64,000 bases of DNA from an uncultured Brachyspira sp. GTDB lineage: Bacteria; Spirochaetota; Brachyspiria; Brachyspirales; Brachyspiraceae. This document shows positions 26,197-35,760 of this stretch, in pieces. Numbering within the stretch: the first letter of the stretch is position 1; every line of letters starts with the position of its first letter. Made by a program: the position numbers and the translations under genes. The notes under the pieces were generated by a model, which ran no database searches, had not been told where the DNA came from, and saw nothing but the letters and a program-made list of their open reading frames with translations. The stretch is taken from assembly GCF_944388875.1 (NCBI RefSeq), contig NZ_CALXKQ010000001.1, positions 124,001 to 188,000 on the forward strand, given 5' to 3'.

Positions 26197-27057
26197 TCAT
26201 CTATTATCAGGATCAAATCTTTGCAAAAGTCTTATAAGAAAATAAGCTGCTAAAAACATTATAGGACATAATGCCCACTCTATGCCTTTGGGAAGCCCGG
26301 GAAAAACTTGTATAATAGAACCCAATACAAAACCAGATATTATTAAATAAGAAGATTTAACATAATGCTCCATCCAATATTCTAAAATTTTAGTAGTAAG
26401 TACAACTCCCAAAACAGAACCTGCAGCTAAAGGAATTAAATATGGAAAATATAAATTATGTACAGCATCAATAGTTTCTTTATATATACCCAAAAGCAAA
26501 AACATATATGACACACTTATACCGGGGAGTATCATTGCAATAGCAACAATTAATCCTGCTATTATAAGTATAAAGTACATAAACATTTCGCTTCTATTTC
26601 CTGAACTGCTGAAGAAGCCTTCTGGTATTATAGATATTAAATATACTATGCCAGCTCCTAAGAGAATATATATAATACTTAAAAAATCAAATTTATAAGA
26701 TTTTGTTTTGTTATATACGGTATTAAATCCTCCTAATGCTGCCCCCATAAAAAAGAATGATGAAACTGTATAATATTTTTCTATTATGCTTGATAAAGGC
26801 TTTGAAACTATAACCATTCCTAAAACAGAGCCTATACAAAAAAATATCAAAAAGAAAAAGTTAATCTTATTTTTAATAAAATAATTCTCATTCTTTGAAA
26901 AACTTAAAATAGAGCTTAAAGAAGATATCAATTTATCATATATACCAAGTATCATAGCCATAGTACCTCCGCTGAAACCTGGTACAAGCATTGAAGCTCC
27001 TATAATAAAACCTTTAATAGAAGTATATATATAATTCATCATTGAAGTAAAATTCAT
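26197..27057 (-). CDS. DUF368 polyprenyl-phosphate transporter
   Basis: A 286-residue polytopic membrane protein with about nine helices. The signature is KGFIIGASMLVPGFSGGTMAMILGIYDKL (residues about 14-42, quoted in part), repeated in weaker form as AMILPGISVSYMFLLLGIY, a two-fold internal repeat typical of the family. DUF368 members (PopT) have been shown to recycle undecaprenyl phosphate across the cytoplasmic membrane, so this gene probably supports peptidoglycan and LOS synthesis. It stands alone, convergent with the preceding gene. Confidence 0.85.
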   Translation of the reverse strand: MNFTSMMNYIYTSIKGFIIGASMLVPGFSGGTMAMILGIYDKLISSLSSILSFSKNENYFIKNKINFFFLIFFCIGSVLGMVIVSKPLSSIIEKYYTVSSFFFMGAALGGFNTVYNKTKSYKFDFLSIIYILLGAGIVYLISIIPEGFFSSSGNRSEMFMYFILIIAGLIVAIAMILPGISVSYMFLLLGIYKETIDAVHNLYFPYLIPLAAGSVLGVVLTTKILEYWMEHYVKSSYLIISGFVLGSIIQVFPGLPKGIEWALCPIMFLAAYFLIRLLQRFDPDNR

Positions 27058-27285
27058 AAAATATCAAAATCCTATTATTTATTAATTTGCGAAAAAAAGA
27101 ATATATTATATACAAATTTAAAGCAAGTATTTTTTACAATATTTTACAATTTATTTACTTTATAAAATTATGAAAACAGTATTTGGTATTGATGCTTATA
27201 ATAATTAAGCTATTATTTTATACTTTACAATTTGCAGTTATAAGTTATAATCAATTTTCAAAATACATATACGGGGTTATTATAA

Positions 27286-28488
27286 ATGTCAGAAAATAAG
27301 TTAATAAATTCGAGCAGCAAAAAAATAATATATTTTATATTAGTATTTGTATTAATGGTAATTTCTTCTATTCCTGCTAATATATATGTATTATTGTTTG
27401 ATACTGAATATGATTCTGAAAGATTAATTTACAATATGATTTTTAATAGTTTTTATTTTCAACTTTTTTGTTTTTTTTGTTATTCATTTTTATTTAATCT
27501 AAACAGTAATTTTGAAAATATTAATAAAAAGGCAATACTTATAACATTTTTATCATTTTTACTTTTATTTTTGCTCGGCATATTTACTTCGGCTCCTTTA
27601 AAAGATGCAATACCTGATATGCTTGAGTTTTTTAAATCTAATATAATGATTAATAAAAGTATATTAGCTTATATAATATTTTTTATTATAATACTTTTAG
27701 CTGATAATAATTTTAATATAAAAAATAGTACATATAATAGTTTTACTAAGCTAGGAGATATAATTTTCTTTTCTATAATAGCTGCAATTATTGCATTTGT
27801 ATTTTGGGTATTTATTGTTTTTTTATATAATAAATTTATTTTTAGAACTAATATAGCATCTGATTTTGAATCGTTAATTGAAAAACTTCTTTTTATGTCT
27901 ATTGTATTTGTTTTTTCTATAATACCTTTTATATTTTTCTTTGTGCAAAAGAAATTTAAAACTGTTTTATCAATATATATTTCTCGAGGATTATTATTTT
28001 TATATTCATTTTTAATATTCGCTTTATTTTTTGCTTTACTATATGAACCAATAAGACCTTTTGATAACACTAAGTCTTTTATAATTTATAATGCATTATT
28101 AGTTTTATCCATTTTTACTTTATACTTTATAAGAGCTGACTATAAAGCTGGAGTAATAACAAAAGCAATGTATATAATATTTCCAATACTAGCATTATTA
28201 TTTAATATATTGGTATTAGGGACAAGCATATACAGAGTAATTATTTCAGAAAATAGAATAAATGAAATTTCTATTGCAGTTCTTAATATAATAATAGCTG
28301 TTAATTTAATATATATTATAATACAAAATATAAAGTCTATAATAAATATATTTAAAAATAATATTAATATAAATGAGGTAGTAATTGGAAATAATAAAAT
28401 ATATAGCTTCATTTATATTTATGGTATTTACTCATTTATTTTTTCTTTTATAGCTCCTATTGTAATGGTATTTTTAAAAAATAAATAA
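27286..28488 (+). CDS. Polytopic membrane protein, tandem paralogue 1
   Basis: A 400-residue protein with about ten to eleven hydrophobic helices and almost no long loops. The conserved pieces shared with the next gene include LLGIFTSAPLKD, IPDMLEFFKSNIMINKS, FALLYEPIRPFDNTKS, YFIRADYKAGVITKAMYII and IYIYGIYSFIFSFIAP. I recognise no family. A GGGG-type ribosome-binding site lies upstream. It is 15 bp before its paralogue, so an operon with that and the ankyrin gene is likely. Confidence 0.65.
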   Translation: MSENKLINSSSKKIIYFILVFVLMVISSIPANIYVLLFDTEYDSERLIYNMIFNSFYFQLFCFFCYSFLFNLNSNFENINKKAILITFLSFLLLFLLGIFTSAPLKDAIPDMLEFFKSNIMINKSILAYIIFFIIILLADNNFNIKNSTYNSFTKLGDIIFFSIIAAIIAFVFWVFIVFLYNKFIFRTNIASDFESLIEKLLFMSIVFVFSIIPFIFFFVQKKFKTVLSIYISRGLLFLYSFLIFALFFALLYEPIRPFDNTKSFIIYNALLVLSIFTLYFIRADYKAGVITKAMYIIFPILALLFNILVLGTSIYRVIISENRINEISIAVLNIIIAVNLIYIIIQNIKSIINIFKNNININEVVIGNNKIYSFIYIYGIYSFIFSFIAPIVMVFLKNK

Positions 28489-28503
28489 AAGTTCGAGAGA
28501 TTT

Positions 28504-29727
28504 ATGAACTATATTAGTAAAAAAAGATTATATCATATATTAGTATTTGTATTAATGATAATTTCTTCTCTTCCTATAAGTATACAAATATTATTATATG
28601 ATATTGATCATAATGCTGACAATTTAATTATTATTAATAGTTTTTATTATCAAGTATTTTACTTTTTTTGTTATTCATTTTTATTTATTATAGATAGTAA
28701 TTTAGAAAATATTAATAAAAGAACAATACTAATAATATTTTTGTCATTTTTACTTTTATTTTTGCTTGGCATATTTACTTCAGCACCATTAAAAGATGAA
28801 ATACCTGATATGCTTGAATTTTTTAAATCTAATATAATGATTAATAAAAGTATATTATCTTCTATAATCTTTTTTATTATAATAGTTTTATCTGATAACA
28901 ATTTTAATATAAAGAATAATACATATAATAGTTTTACTAAATTAGGAGATATAATACTGTTTTCTGTAGCATCAGAAATTTTATTAGCAACAATATTATT
29001 CTTAATTATTAAATTGGTAGAATTGGTAGAATTGCTAGAATTTTTGGTATTTATGGTATTATTATTTTTTGGTTTAATGTTATCTGTTTTTTCTGAAGAA
29101 CATGGAAATACCTTAGCCTTAAAACTGATTTTGATTTTTATTGTATATTTATCTACTTTAATACCGTTTATATTTTTCTTTGTGCAAAAGAGATTCAAAA
29201 CTGTTTTATCAATATATATTTCTCGAGGATTATTATTTTTATATTCATTTTTAATATTTGTTTCATTTTTTGCCTTACTATATGAACCTATAAGACCTTT
29301 TGACAATACTAAGTCTTTTATAATTTATAATGCATTATTAATTTTATCTATTATTACTTTATACTTTATAAGAGCTGACTATAAAGCTGGTGTGATAACA
29401 AAAGCAATGTATATAATATTTCCAGTACTAGCATTTTTATTTAATATATTAGTATTAGGAGCAAGCATATACAGAGTAATTATTTCAGAAGTAAAAATAA
29501 ATGAAATTTCTATTACAGTTCTTAATGCTGTAATAGCTATTAATTTAATATATGTAATAGTACAAAATATAAAGTCTATATTCAAAATATTAAAGAACAA
29601 TATCAATATAAATGAGGCAGTGATTGGAAATAATAAAATATACAGCTTCATTTATATTTATGGTATCTACTCATTTATTTTTTCTTTTATAGCTCCTATT
29701 ATAATGGTATTTTTAAAAGATAAATAA
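28504..29727 (+). CDS. Polytopic membrane protein, tandem paralogue 2
   Basis: A 407-residue duplicate of the preceding protein; large blocks are close to identical in DNA. It differs in its first 20 residues and in a mid-protein segment (about 170-205), where a VELVELLEFLVF stretch encoded by a 9-bp tandem repeat (29012-29038) and an extra loop replace the first copy's sequence. That pattern suggests a recent tandem duplication with local rearrangement. GAGAG precedes the ATG. The ankyrin gene follows after 31 bp. Confidence 0.65.
   Translation: MNYISKKRLYHILVFVLMIISSLPISIQILLYDIDHNADNLIIINSFYYQVFYFFCYSFLFIIDSNLENINKRTILIIFLSFLLLFLLGIFTSAPLKDEIPDMLEFFKSNIMINKSILSSIIFFIIIVLSDNNFNIKNNTYNSFTKLGDIILFSVASEILLATILFLIIKLVELVELLEFLVFMVLLFFGLMLSVFSEEHGNTLALKLILIFIVYLSTLIPFIFFFVQKRFKTVLSIYISRGLLFLYSFLIFVSFFALLYEPIRPFDNTKSFIIYNALLILSIITLYFIRADYKAGVITKAMYIIFPVLAFLFNILVLGASIYRVIISEVKINEISITVLNAVIAINLIYVIVQNIKSIFKILKNNININEAVIGNNKIYSFIYIYGIYSFIFSFIAPIIMVFLKDK
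29012..29038 (+). repeat. 9-bp tandem repeat inside the second membrane paralogue
   Basis: Three copies of AATTGGTAG (the last AATTGCTAG) encode successive LVE/LLE units. The first paralogue lacks them. Because the unit is a multiple of three, copy-number change would keep the frame. Confidence 0.75.
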
Positions 29728-29758
29728 AAGCTTAATAATTTAAAGAGGTTTATGAATT

Positions 29759-30841
29759 ATGAAAAAACTAATATTTATTTTATTTTTATTTAGTATGTAC
29801 TTATACAGTCAAACGGATAATAAAACTAAAGCTTATGAAAAATTAAGAGAATATGTGAATGAAGGCAATGTTAAAGAAGCTGAGAATATTCTTAAGAAAT
29901 ATAATGTCAATATAAATGATCTTGATTATGAAGATTTTACATTATTATCACATGCAGTTATGGATAATAATATAGAAATGGCTAAACTTCTTCTAAAATA
30001 TAAAGCGGATGTTAATACTGTATTAAATGATGGAGATAGTGCATTGATACTTGCAGTTGATAATAATAATATGGAAATGGTTAAACTGCTTTTAAGTCAT
30101 GGTGCTGATATTGATTATCAGGGATTTAGAGGAAGAACTGCATTATTTTGTGCTTTAGAATATAATAGAAAAGAAAATATTGAAATGGTAAAACTCTTAA
30201 TCAAAAATAAAGCTGATGTTAATATAGCTTATGATGGAGATTATGGAAATGAAGATACTCCTTTAATGTATGCTCTTATGAAAGGCTATAAAGAAACGGT
30301 AAAAATTTTGATTGCAAATAAAGCTGATATAAATAAGAGAAATAGAAATAATGCAAATGCTTTGATTTATGCTTATATGTTCGGCCATGAGGATATAGCA
30401 GATATTTTACTTCAAAATGGTTCTGATTCTTTGTATAAAAGTTTGAAAGTTTGTCATCTTAATCAATCAACTTTGCTTAATCTTAATGTTCCATTGATAA
30501 ATGCTGCACACTATTCTACCAATGAAGTTTTTTTACAAAAGCTGATTGATAGTGGTGCATATAAAGATTATGATTATGATACTGCATTGAGAGAAGCCGC
30601 TTCTTATAATAATATTAATGCTGTAAAAGTGCTTATTAAAAATAATGCAGATGTTAATGTTCAAAATAGAGGCGGTATGACAGCATTGATGTGGGCTTGC
30701 CGTAACGGAAATTTAGAGATGACAAAAATGCTTTTAGATGCTGGTGCTGATAAAAGTATAAAAAGAGGTGACTATGATGCATTGTATTATGCTAGAGAAT
30801 ACGGAAAAAATGAAGAGATAATAAAATTACTCACAAAATAG
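29759..30841 (+). CDS. Exported ankyrin-repeat protein
   Basis: A 360-residue protein with a signal peptide (MKKLIFILFLFSMYLYSQ), then at least seven ankyrin repeats, seen as repeated L(L/I)xxxADVNxxx units (for example AKLLLKYKADVN, VKLLLSHGADID, VKLLIKNKADVN, VKVLIKNNADVN, TKMLLDAGADKS). Ankyrin proteins are expanded in Brachyspira genomes and mediate protein contacts; the export signal places this one in the periplasm or outside. It has an AGAGG ribosome-binding site and is the last gene of the 27286-30841 run. Confidence 0.88.
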   Translation: MKKLIFILFLFSMYLYSQTDNKTKAYEKLREYVNEGNVKEAENILKKYNVNINDLDYEDFTLLSHAVMDNNIEMAKLLLKYKADVNTVLNDGDSALILAVDNNNMEMVKLLLSHGADIDYQGFRGRTALFCALEYNRKENIEMVKLLIKNKADVNIAYDGDYGNEDTPLMYALMKGYKETVKILIANKADINKRNRNNANALIYAYMFGHEDIADILLQNGSDSLYKSLKVCHLNQSTLLNLNVPLINAAHYSTNEVFLQKLIDSGAYKDYDYDTALREAASYNNINAVKVLIKNNADVNVQNRGGMTALMWACRNGNLEMTKMLLDAGADKSIKRGDYDALYYAREYGKNEEIIKLLTK

Positions 30842-31008
30842 TTATAATATGAATTCTAAATTATTATAAATATTATTGAATAATTACTTATGAGTTATAT
30901 ATAAACAAAAAATGATTTAATATTATAAAATAATAGTATAATTACCTATTGAAAAATTAATAAAAATATAGTTTAATTAAGTTAAAACTAGCATTAAAAA
31001 TTCATATT

Positions 31009-31632
31009 ATGAGAAAAATTATAATTTTTTTATTTATTTTTTACTGTTTTCTATTTTTTACCCCATTATTCATAGAAGAAACTCCTATAAAAAATTATGT
31101 AAAAAAGAAAATTTTAGATGAAGCTGAAAAAAGAGGAGATATTAAAACAATATATGAATTAACAAATGAAAACATTATAATAATAACAAATGATAATGAT
31201 TTATTGACAAATAATAATATATTATTAATAACTAATAAAGCAATATTATCAACTAATAATAACATTCTTATAATAACTAATGATATAGATTTTTCTAAAT
31301 ATAAAGAAAGAGGATATGATATAACAATGGATTTACTTCCTAGATATTATACTGTAAGGAAAGGAGATACATTATTAAAAATATCATCTTATCCGTTTAT
31401 ATATGGTGAGAGAAATTTCTGGAATATTATATACAATGCCAATAAAAATATCATAAACAATACAAAATCATTGCCTATAGGATTGAAGCTCTTTATACCA
31501 AGTATAAGAGGAGAAACAAGATATTGGAATTATGAACCAAAATTGGAATATATACCATTCAAGAAAAAAATGGATCTAACTACAAATATGTATAATGATT
31601 ATCCGTTTATGGTAAAGACTAAAGATTATTAA
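31009..31632 (+). CDS. LysM-domain protein with Asn/Ile-rich repeats
   Basis: A 207-residue protein with an N-terminal hydrophobic anchor or signal (IIIFLFIFYCFLFFTPLF), then a repetitive Asn/Thr/Ile region (about 55-95, units like NNNILIITND), then one LysM module (YTVRKGDTLLKISSYPFIYG, ending LPIGLKLFIPS). LysM binds peptidoglycan, so the protein is probably cell-wall associated. No Shine-Dalgarno is clear. It ends at a terminator shared with convergent glgP. Confidence 0.78.
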   Translation: MRKIIIFLFIFYCFLFFTPLFIEETPIKNYVKKKILDEAEKRGDIKTIYELTNENIIIITNDNDLLTNNNILLITNKAILSTNNNILIITNDIDFSKYKERGYDITMDLLPRYYTVRKGDTLLKISSYPFIYGERNFWNIIYNANKNIINNTKSLPIGLKLFIPSIRGETRYWNYEPKLEYIPFKKKMDLTTNMYNDYPFMVKTKDY

Positions 31633-31636
31633 AAAA

Positions 31637-31662
31637 GGGCTTTTACTTTAAAGTAAAAACCC
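31637..31662. terminator. Terminator between LysM gene and glgP
   Basis: GGG-C-TTTTACTTT pairs with AAAGTAAAA-A-CCC. On the minus strand it follows the glgP stop and leads into a T-run, so it mainly serves glgP; on the plus strand it follows the LysM gene by 4 bp. Confidence 0.8.
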
Positions 31663-31685
31663 TCTCTATTAGTTATTCTTTTATA

Positions 31686-34247
31686 TTAACCCCATATTAT
31701 GAGTTTCATATCAAATTTATAACTTAAATCTTTATGATATGGATACATTCTTATAGCATAACCGCTTTGACCACTGTTAGTACATTCTAAAGTACCTGAG
31801 AATGAATGTCTTCCATTACCAAGATCAGCAGAATGTTTCATTTCAACTATAACAGGATCTATAATGTCCTCCTTCATACTTAATTTACCATTATAAATTT
31901 CAACTCTAACAGAATCAGGTGCTATATCTCCCAAATTAACTATAGTTTTTACTTCAAACTTGCTTCCAACTTTTAAATTTCTTGAAGGCATTTCTGAAAT
32001 AGTATTTTCAAATGATACTTTAGACCATTTAGAGAAAATATCCTGTTTCCATGACTTTAATACTTTGGCTCTTTCAAACTCATTTTCAGTCATATTGATA
32101 TATCTCTTACTTGCATTATTATAGAATTTATTAAAGTAATCAGCAACCATTCTGTTAGTAGAAAATACAGGACAAACAGTCTGCATACTCCACTTCATAG
32201 CAGCAACCCATTGTCTAGGTATATCATCTCTTCCTCTTTCATAGAATAGAGGTATAATCTCATTTTCTAATACATTATAAAGAGCCTTGCTTTCTACTTC
32301 ATCCTGATATTCTAAATCAGTATACTCTTCTCTGTTTCCTATAGCCCATCCGTTCTGACCATCATAAGCCTCATCCCACCATCCGTCTAATACGCTGAAG
32401 TTCAAACCTCCGTTAGGCGGAACTTTCATACCGCTTGTACCGCTTGCTTCTAAAGGTCTTCTAGGATTATTAAGCCATACATCTACACCCTGAACCATAT
32501 ATCTTGCAACATTTATGTCATAATCTTCAATAAATACTATATGATCTCTAAAATCTTCCCTACGGCAAATTTCAGCAATATTTCTTATTAATTCCTTACC
32601 GCCGTTATCATGAGGATGTGCTTTACCAGCAAAAATAATTTGTACAGGTCTTTCAGAATTATTTATAATATTTTTTAATCTATCTAAATCTCTGAATAAT
32701 AAAGTACCTCTTTTATAAGTAGCAAATCTTCTAGCAAAACCTATTGTTAAAGCATCAGGAGAAAGTATTTGTTCTGCATGCTCTATTTCATTTTTAGTGA
32801 ATCCTCTGTTTGTAATTTGTGCTTTTAATCTTTCACGGCAGAAGTCAATAAGTCTTTCTTTTCTTCTTTCATGTGTTCTCCAAAGCTCAGCATCAGGTAT
32901 TTTCTGTACTCTTTCCCAAATTTCATACTCTAAAGGCTTAGTTCTCCAGCGAGGACCTAAATATCTGTCAAGTAAGTTCTGCATATCAAAAGATATCCAG
33001 CTTAAAGTATGAATACCATTAGTAATAGAATCTATAGGAAGTTCATTAACTGGAACGCCTTTCCATATATCTTTCCACATAGCTCTTGATACATGTCCGT
33101 GAAGCTCGCTTACCCCATTATTTTCAGCTGATAAATTAAGAGCAAGAACAGTCATACAGAAACTTTCTTTTTGATCATCAGGATTAATTCTTCCAAGTCT
33201 TATAAACTCATCCATAGTCATATCTATATGTCTTACATAATCGCTGAAGTATTTTTGAACCATATCTATAGGGAATATATCATTACCCGCAGGTACTGGA
33301 GTATGAGTTGTAAATATGTTTGAACTATACACTACCTCTCTTGCCGTATTCTTATCCAAATTATTATTTTCCATTAGCTGTCTTATTCTCTCTAGAGAAA
33401 GAAAAGCACTATGTCCCTCATTCATATGATAAATAGTAGGTTTAATTCCTAATTTATCCAATGCTTTAACACCGCCTATACCAAGCAATATTTCCTGCTG
33501 TATTCTAGTTTCTAAATTACCCCCATAAAGCTGAGCTGTAATATCTCTATCTTCGATTCTGTTTTCTTCGATATTAGCATCTAAATAGTAAAGTTCTATT
33601 CTTCCTACATTTGCTTTCCAAATTTGAGCATAAACTTTTCTTCCTGGAAGATCTACATCTACTTTTAAAGTTTCACCATTTTTATCTAAAACTTTTTCTA
33701 AAGCTAAGTTAAAGAAATCATTTTCTATATCATATTCCTGCTGCCATCCGTCAGCATTTAAATACTGCCTGAAATATCCTTTTCTATATAAAAGTCCAAC
33801 AGCTACTAAAGGCAAACCTAAATCACTTGCAGATTTTAAATGGTCCCCTGATAATATACCAAGACCGCCTGAATAGTTAGGCAAAGATTCATGAAGTCCG
33901 TATTCAAAAGAAAAATATGCTATTTTTTCATTTTTAGCTTTTATAGAATCATCTAAACTATTATACCAAGTTTCCTGCTTCATATAAGTTTTAAACTCAT
34001 CATAAACTTCACCTAAATTCATCATAGCAGCATCGTCTTGAAGCATAGCATCAAAACGTTCCTGAAGAGATTCGCCTAAAACTCTTATAGGATTATGATC
34101 TCTTTTATCCCAGTTATCAATATCAATAGTTCTTAACAATGTAACTGCTTTCTGGTTCCAGCACCACCAAAAGTTTTTAGTAATTTCTATAAGTGGCTCC
34201 AATTCTTTCGGCACAGATGGCGAAACCATATATTTGTTTAATTTCAT
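31686..34247 (-). CDS. glgP: Alpha-glucan (glycogen) phosphorylase
   Basis: An 853-residue GT35 enzyme releasing glucose 1-phosphate from glycogen-type glucans. The N-terminus (PLIEITKNFWWCWNQKA) is the DUF3417 extension of the bacterial/thermophile-type phosphorylases. The active site includes GGLGILSGDHLKSASDLGLP, HMNEGHSAF, and EASGTSGMKVPPNGG, whose Lys carries pyridoxal phosphate. A C-terminal domain follows as in this subgroup. It is monocistronic with its own terminator. Confidence 0.95.
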   Translation of the reverse strand: MKLNKYMVSPSVPKELEPLIEITKNFWWCWNQKAVTLLRTIDIDNWDKRDHNPIRVLGESLQERFDAMLQDDAAMMNLGEVYDEFKTYMKQETWYNSLDDSIKAKNEKIAYFSFEYGLHESLPNYSGGLGILSGDHLKSASDLGLPLVAVGLLYRKGYFRQYLNADGWQQEYDIENDFFNLALEKVLDKNGETLKVDVDLPGRKVYAQIWKANVGRIELYYLDANIEENRIEDRDITAQLYGGNLETRIQQEILLGIGGVKALDKLGIKPTIYHMNEGHSAFLSLERIRQLMENNNLDKNTAREVVYSSNIFTTHTPVPAGNDIFPIDMVQKYFSDYVRHIDMTMDEFIRLGRINPDDQKESFCMTVLALNLSAENNGVSELHGHVSRAMWKDIWKGVPVNELPIDSITNGIHTLSWISFDMQNLLDRYLGPRWRTKPLEYEIWERVQKIPDAELWRTHERRKERLIDFCRERLKAQITNRGFTKNEIEHAEQILSPDALTIGFARRFATYKRGTLLFRDLDRLKNIINNSERPVQIIFAGKAHPHDNGGKELIRNIAEICRREDFRDHIVFIEDYDINVARYMVQGVDVWLNNPRRPLEASGTSGMKVPPNGGLNFSVLDGWWDEAYDGQNGWAIGNREEYTDLEYQDEVESKALYNVLENEIIPLFYERGRDDIPRQWVAAMKWSMQTVCPVFSTNRMVADYFNKFYNNASKRYINMTENEFERAKVLKSWKQDIFSKWSKVSFENTISEMPSRNLKVGSKFEVKTIVNLGDIAPDSVRVEIYNGKLSMKEDIIDPVIVEMKHSADLGNGRHSFSGTLECTNSGQSGYAIRMYPYHKDLSYKFDMKLIIWG

Positions 34248-34414
34248 AAAATTACCGCCTTAAAAATTATTTTAGATATTTATTTTTTTATTCTATAATA
34301 AATATACAATAAAATCAATGAATTTATTTATATTTATAGTATTATATGTGTAATATAATTATAAAAATATATAGAGAATTTATATTATTTTTTATAAAAA
34401 TATAATATTTTCAA

Positions 34415-34442
34415 TTGACTTTTATTTATATTTCTATATAAT
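34415..34442 (+). promoter_or_regulatory. Promoter upstream of the aroF leader
   Basis: TTGACT (34415-34420), a 16-bp spacer and TATAAT (34437-34442). The predicted start falls at about 34448-34449, two or three bases before the ATG of a 27-codon Phe-rich ORF and about 210 bp before aroF. Confidence 0.65.
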
Positions 34443-34450
34443 ATATTACT

Positions 34451-34534
34451 ATGAAAGATAAAATTTTTATAAACCCTATTTACAGCAATAACTATTTTTG
34501 CTTTCAATTTTTCTTTAGTTTTTTTGGCGTTTAA
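34451..34534 (+). CDS. Candidate Phe-rich leader peptide upstream of aroF
   Basis: This 27-codon ORF lies between the promoter at 34415 and aroF. Its second half reads YFCFQFFFSFFGV-like: eight Phe codons in all, seven of them within the last 12 codons, plus two Tyr. The stop codon sits in the loop of a hairpin (TGGCGTT/AACGCCA, 34525-34541). In enteric pheA-type operons, short Phe-rich leader peptides control attenuation. The next gene makes the precursor of Phe and Tyr. Against it: T-rich DNA yields Phe by chance, and no U-run follows the hairpin. Confidence 0.4.
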   Translation: MKDKIFINPIYSNNYFCFQFFFSFFGV

Positions 34535-34541
34535 AACGCCA
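34525..34541 (+). promoter_or_regulatory. Hairpin at the end of the aroF leader ORF
   Basis: TGGCGTT (34525-34531), loop TAA and AACGCCA (34535-34541) form a perfect 7-bp stem that is GC-rich against a very AT-rich background. The TAA loop is the leader stop codon. The bases after it (GTATATTC) are not a terminator U-run, so it would have to act in another way, or be part of a larger fold with the remaining leader. Confidence 0.5.
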
Positions 34542-34659
34542 GTATATTCTATAATTCCACAAACAAATACAAATATATAAAATTGAATTTTTTAATTATA
34601 ACTAATATATAAACATTATTAATTAACATAATATTTTAAAATTAAGGAGATTAACAACT

Positions 34660-35703
34660 ATGATTATTGTAATGAAACCAAATGCTAAAGAAGAATATAT
34701 AAATAATATAACTGACAGACTTGTACAGGCAGGATTAGTAACAAATAAAATAGTAGGTGTAGACTGCACTGTTATAGGTATAGTAGGAGATACTTCTAAG
34801 GTTGACAGAGAATTAATGGCTACTTTACCAGGTGTTGCAAGAGTATTAAAGGTTCAGGAGCCATTCAAAAGAGCTAATAGAGCATTCAAAAAAGAAGATA
34901 CTATTGTTGATGTAAGCGGAGTAAAAATAGGTGCTGGAAGACCTGTTATAATAGCTGGACCTTGTTCTGTTGAAAGTGAAGAGCAGGTTATTAATATTGC
35001 TAAAAGCGTAAAAGCTGCTGGAGCTTCAATACTCAGAGGAGGAGCATTCAAACCTAGAACTTCCCCTTATGCATTCCAAGGTTTAGCACTTGACGGACTT
35101 AAAATATTAAAACTAGCTAAAGAAGAGGTAGGTATTCCTATAGTAAGCGAAATAGTTTCAATAAGGCATTTAGAAGATTTTGAAAACACTGTAGATATGA
35201 TTCAAATAGGTGCTAGAAACATGCAGAACTTTGAACTTTTAAAAGAGGTTGGAAAATTGAAAAAGCCTATACTTTTAAAAAGAGGACTTGCTAATACCAT
35301 GGAAGAATGGCTTATGAGTGCTGAATATATACTTGATAAAGGAAACAGCGATGTAGTATTATGTGAAAGAGGAATAAGAACTTTTGAAACATATACTAGA
35401 AATACTTTCGATGTTTCTGCTATACCTGTTATAAAGAGAATGAGCCATTTACCTGTAATAGGAGATCCTTCTCATGCAAGCGGCAAGTCTTGGATGGCAC
35501 TACCTTTAACTCTTGCTGCTCTTGCTGCTGGTGCTGATGGAATGATTATAGAAGTTCATAATGATCCTGAACATGCTTTATGCGACGGAGCACAGTCTAT
35601 TAAACCTGATGTTTTCCAAGATATTATGGAGTCTGTTAATATGATGGCTGATACTGTTAGCAAAATAAAAGAAAGACATAATGGAAAAATTTATACTAAA
35701 TAA
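34660..35703 (+). CDS. aroF: DAHP synthase, type I-beta with N-terminal regulatory domain
   Basis: A 347-residue 3-deoxy-7-phosphoheptulonate synthase, the first enzyme of the shikimate pathway. Residues 1-85 form a ferredoxin-like regulatory domain (MIIVMKPNAKEEYINNI, ATLPGVARVLKV) as in Thermotoga, where Tyr and Phe inhibit the enzyme. The catalytic barrel follows: IAGPCSVES, RGGAFKPRTSPYAF, IGARNMQNF, LCERGIRTFE, GDPSHASGK and the metal-binding EVHNDP. A strong AAGGAG ribosome-binding site is present. A terminator separates it from aroB. Confidence 0.96.
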   Translation: MIIVMKPNAKEEYINNITDRLVQAGLVTNKIVGVDCTVIGIVGDTSKVDRELMATLPGVARVLKVQEPFKRANRAFKKEDTIVDVSGVKIGAGRPVIIAGPCSVESEEQVINIAKSVKAAGASILRGGAFKPRTSPYAFQGLALDGLKILKLAKEEVGIPIVSEIVSIRHLEDFENTVDMIQIGARNMQNFELLKEVGKLKKPILLKRGLANTMEEWLMSAEYILDKGNSDVVLCERGIRTFETYTRNTFDVSAIPVIKRMSHLPVIGDPSHASGKSWMALPLTLAALAAGADGMIIEVHNDPEHALCDGAQSIKPDVFQDIMESVNMMADTVSKIKERHNGKIYTK

Positions 35704-35716
35704 TTAAATTTCTTAT

Positions 35717-35743
35717 AAAAGGCGTATTTTATATACGCCTTTT
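35717..35743 (+). terminator. Terminator between aroF and aroB
   Basis: AAAAGGCGTA (35717-35726) and TACGCCTTTT (35734-35743) form a perfect 10-bp stem with a 7-base loop. It lies 13 bp after aroF and 17 bp before aroB, so aroB depends on read-through or on a promoter not evident here. Confidence 0.85.
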
Positions 35744-35760
35744 ATATACAATAATTATAA

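Noticed and set aside
28671-29306. Minus-strand ORFs opposite the membrane paralogues (also 27669-28070)
   Set aside because: They are Asn/Lys/Ile-rich shadows mirrored in both paralogues, with no ribosome-binding site. The plus-strand frame has coherent transmembrane helices.
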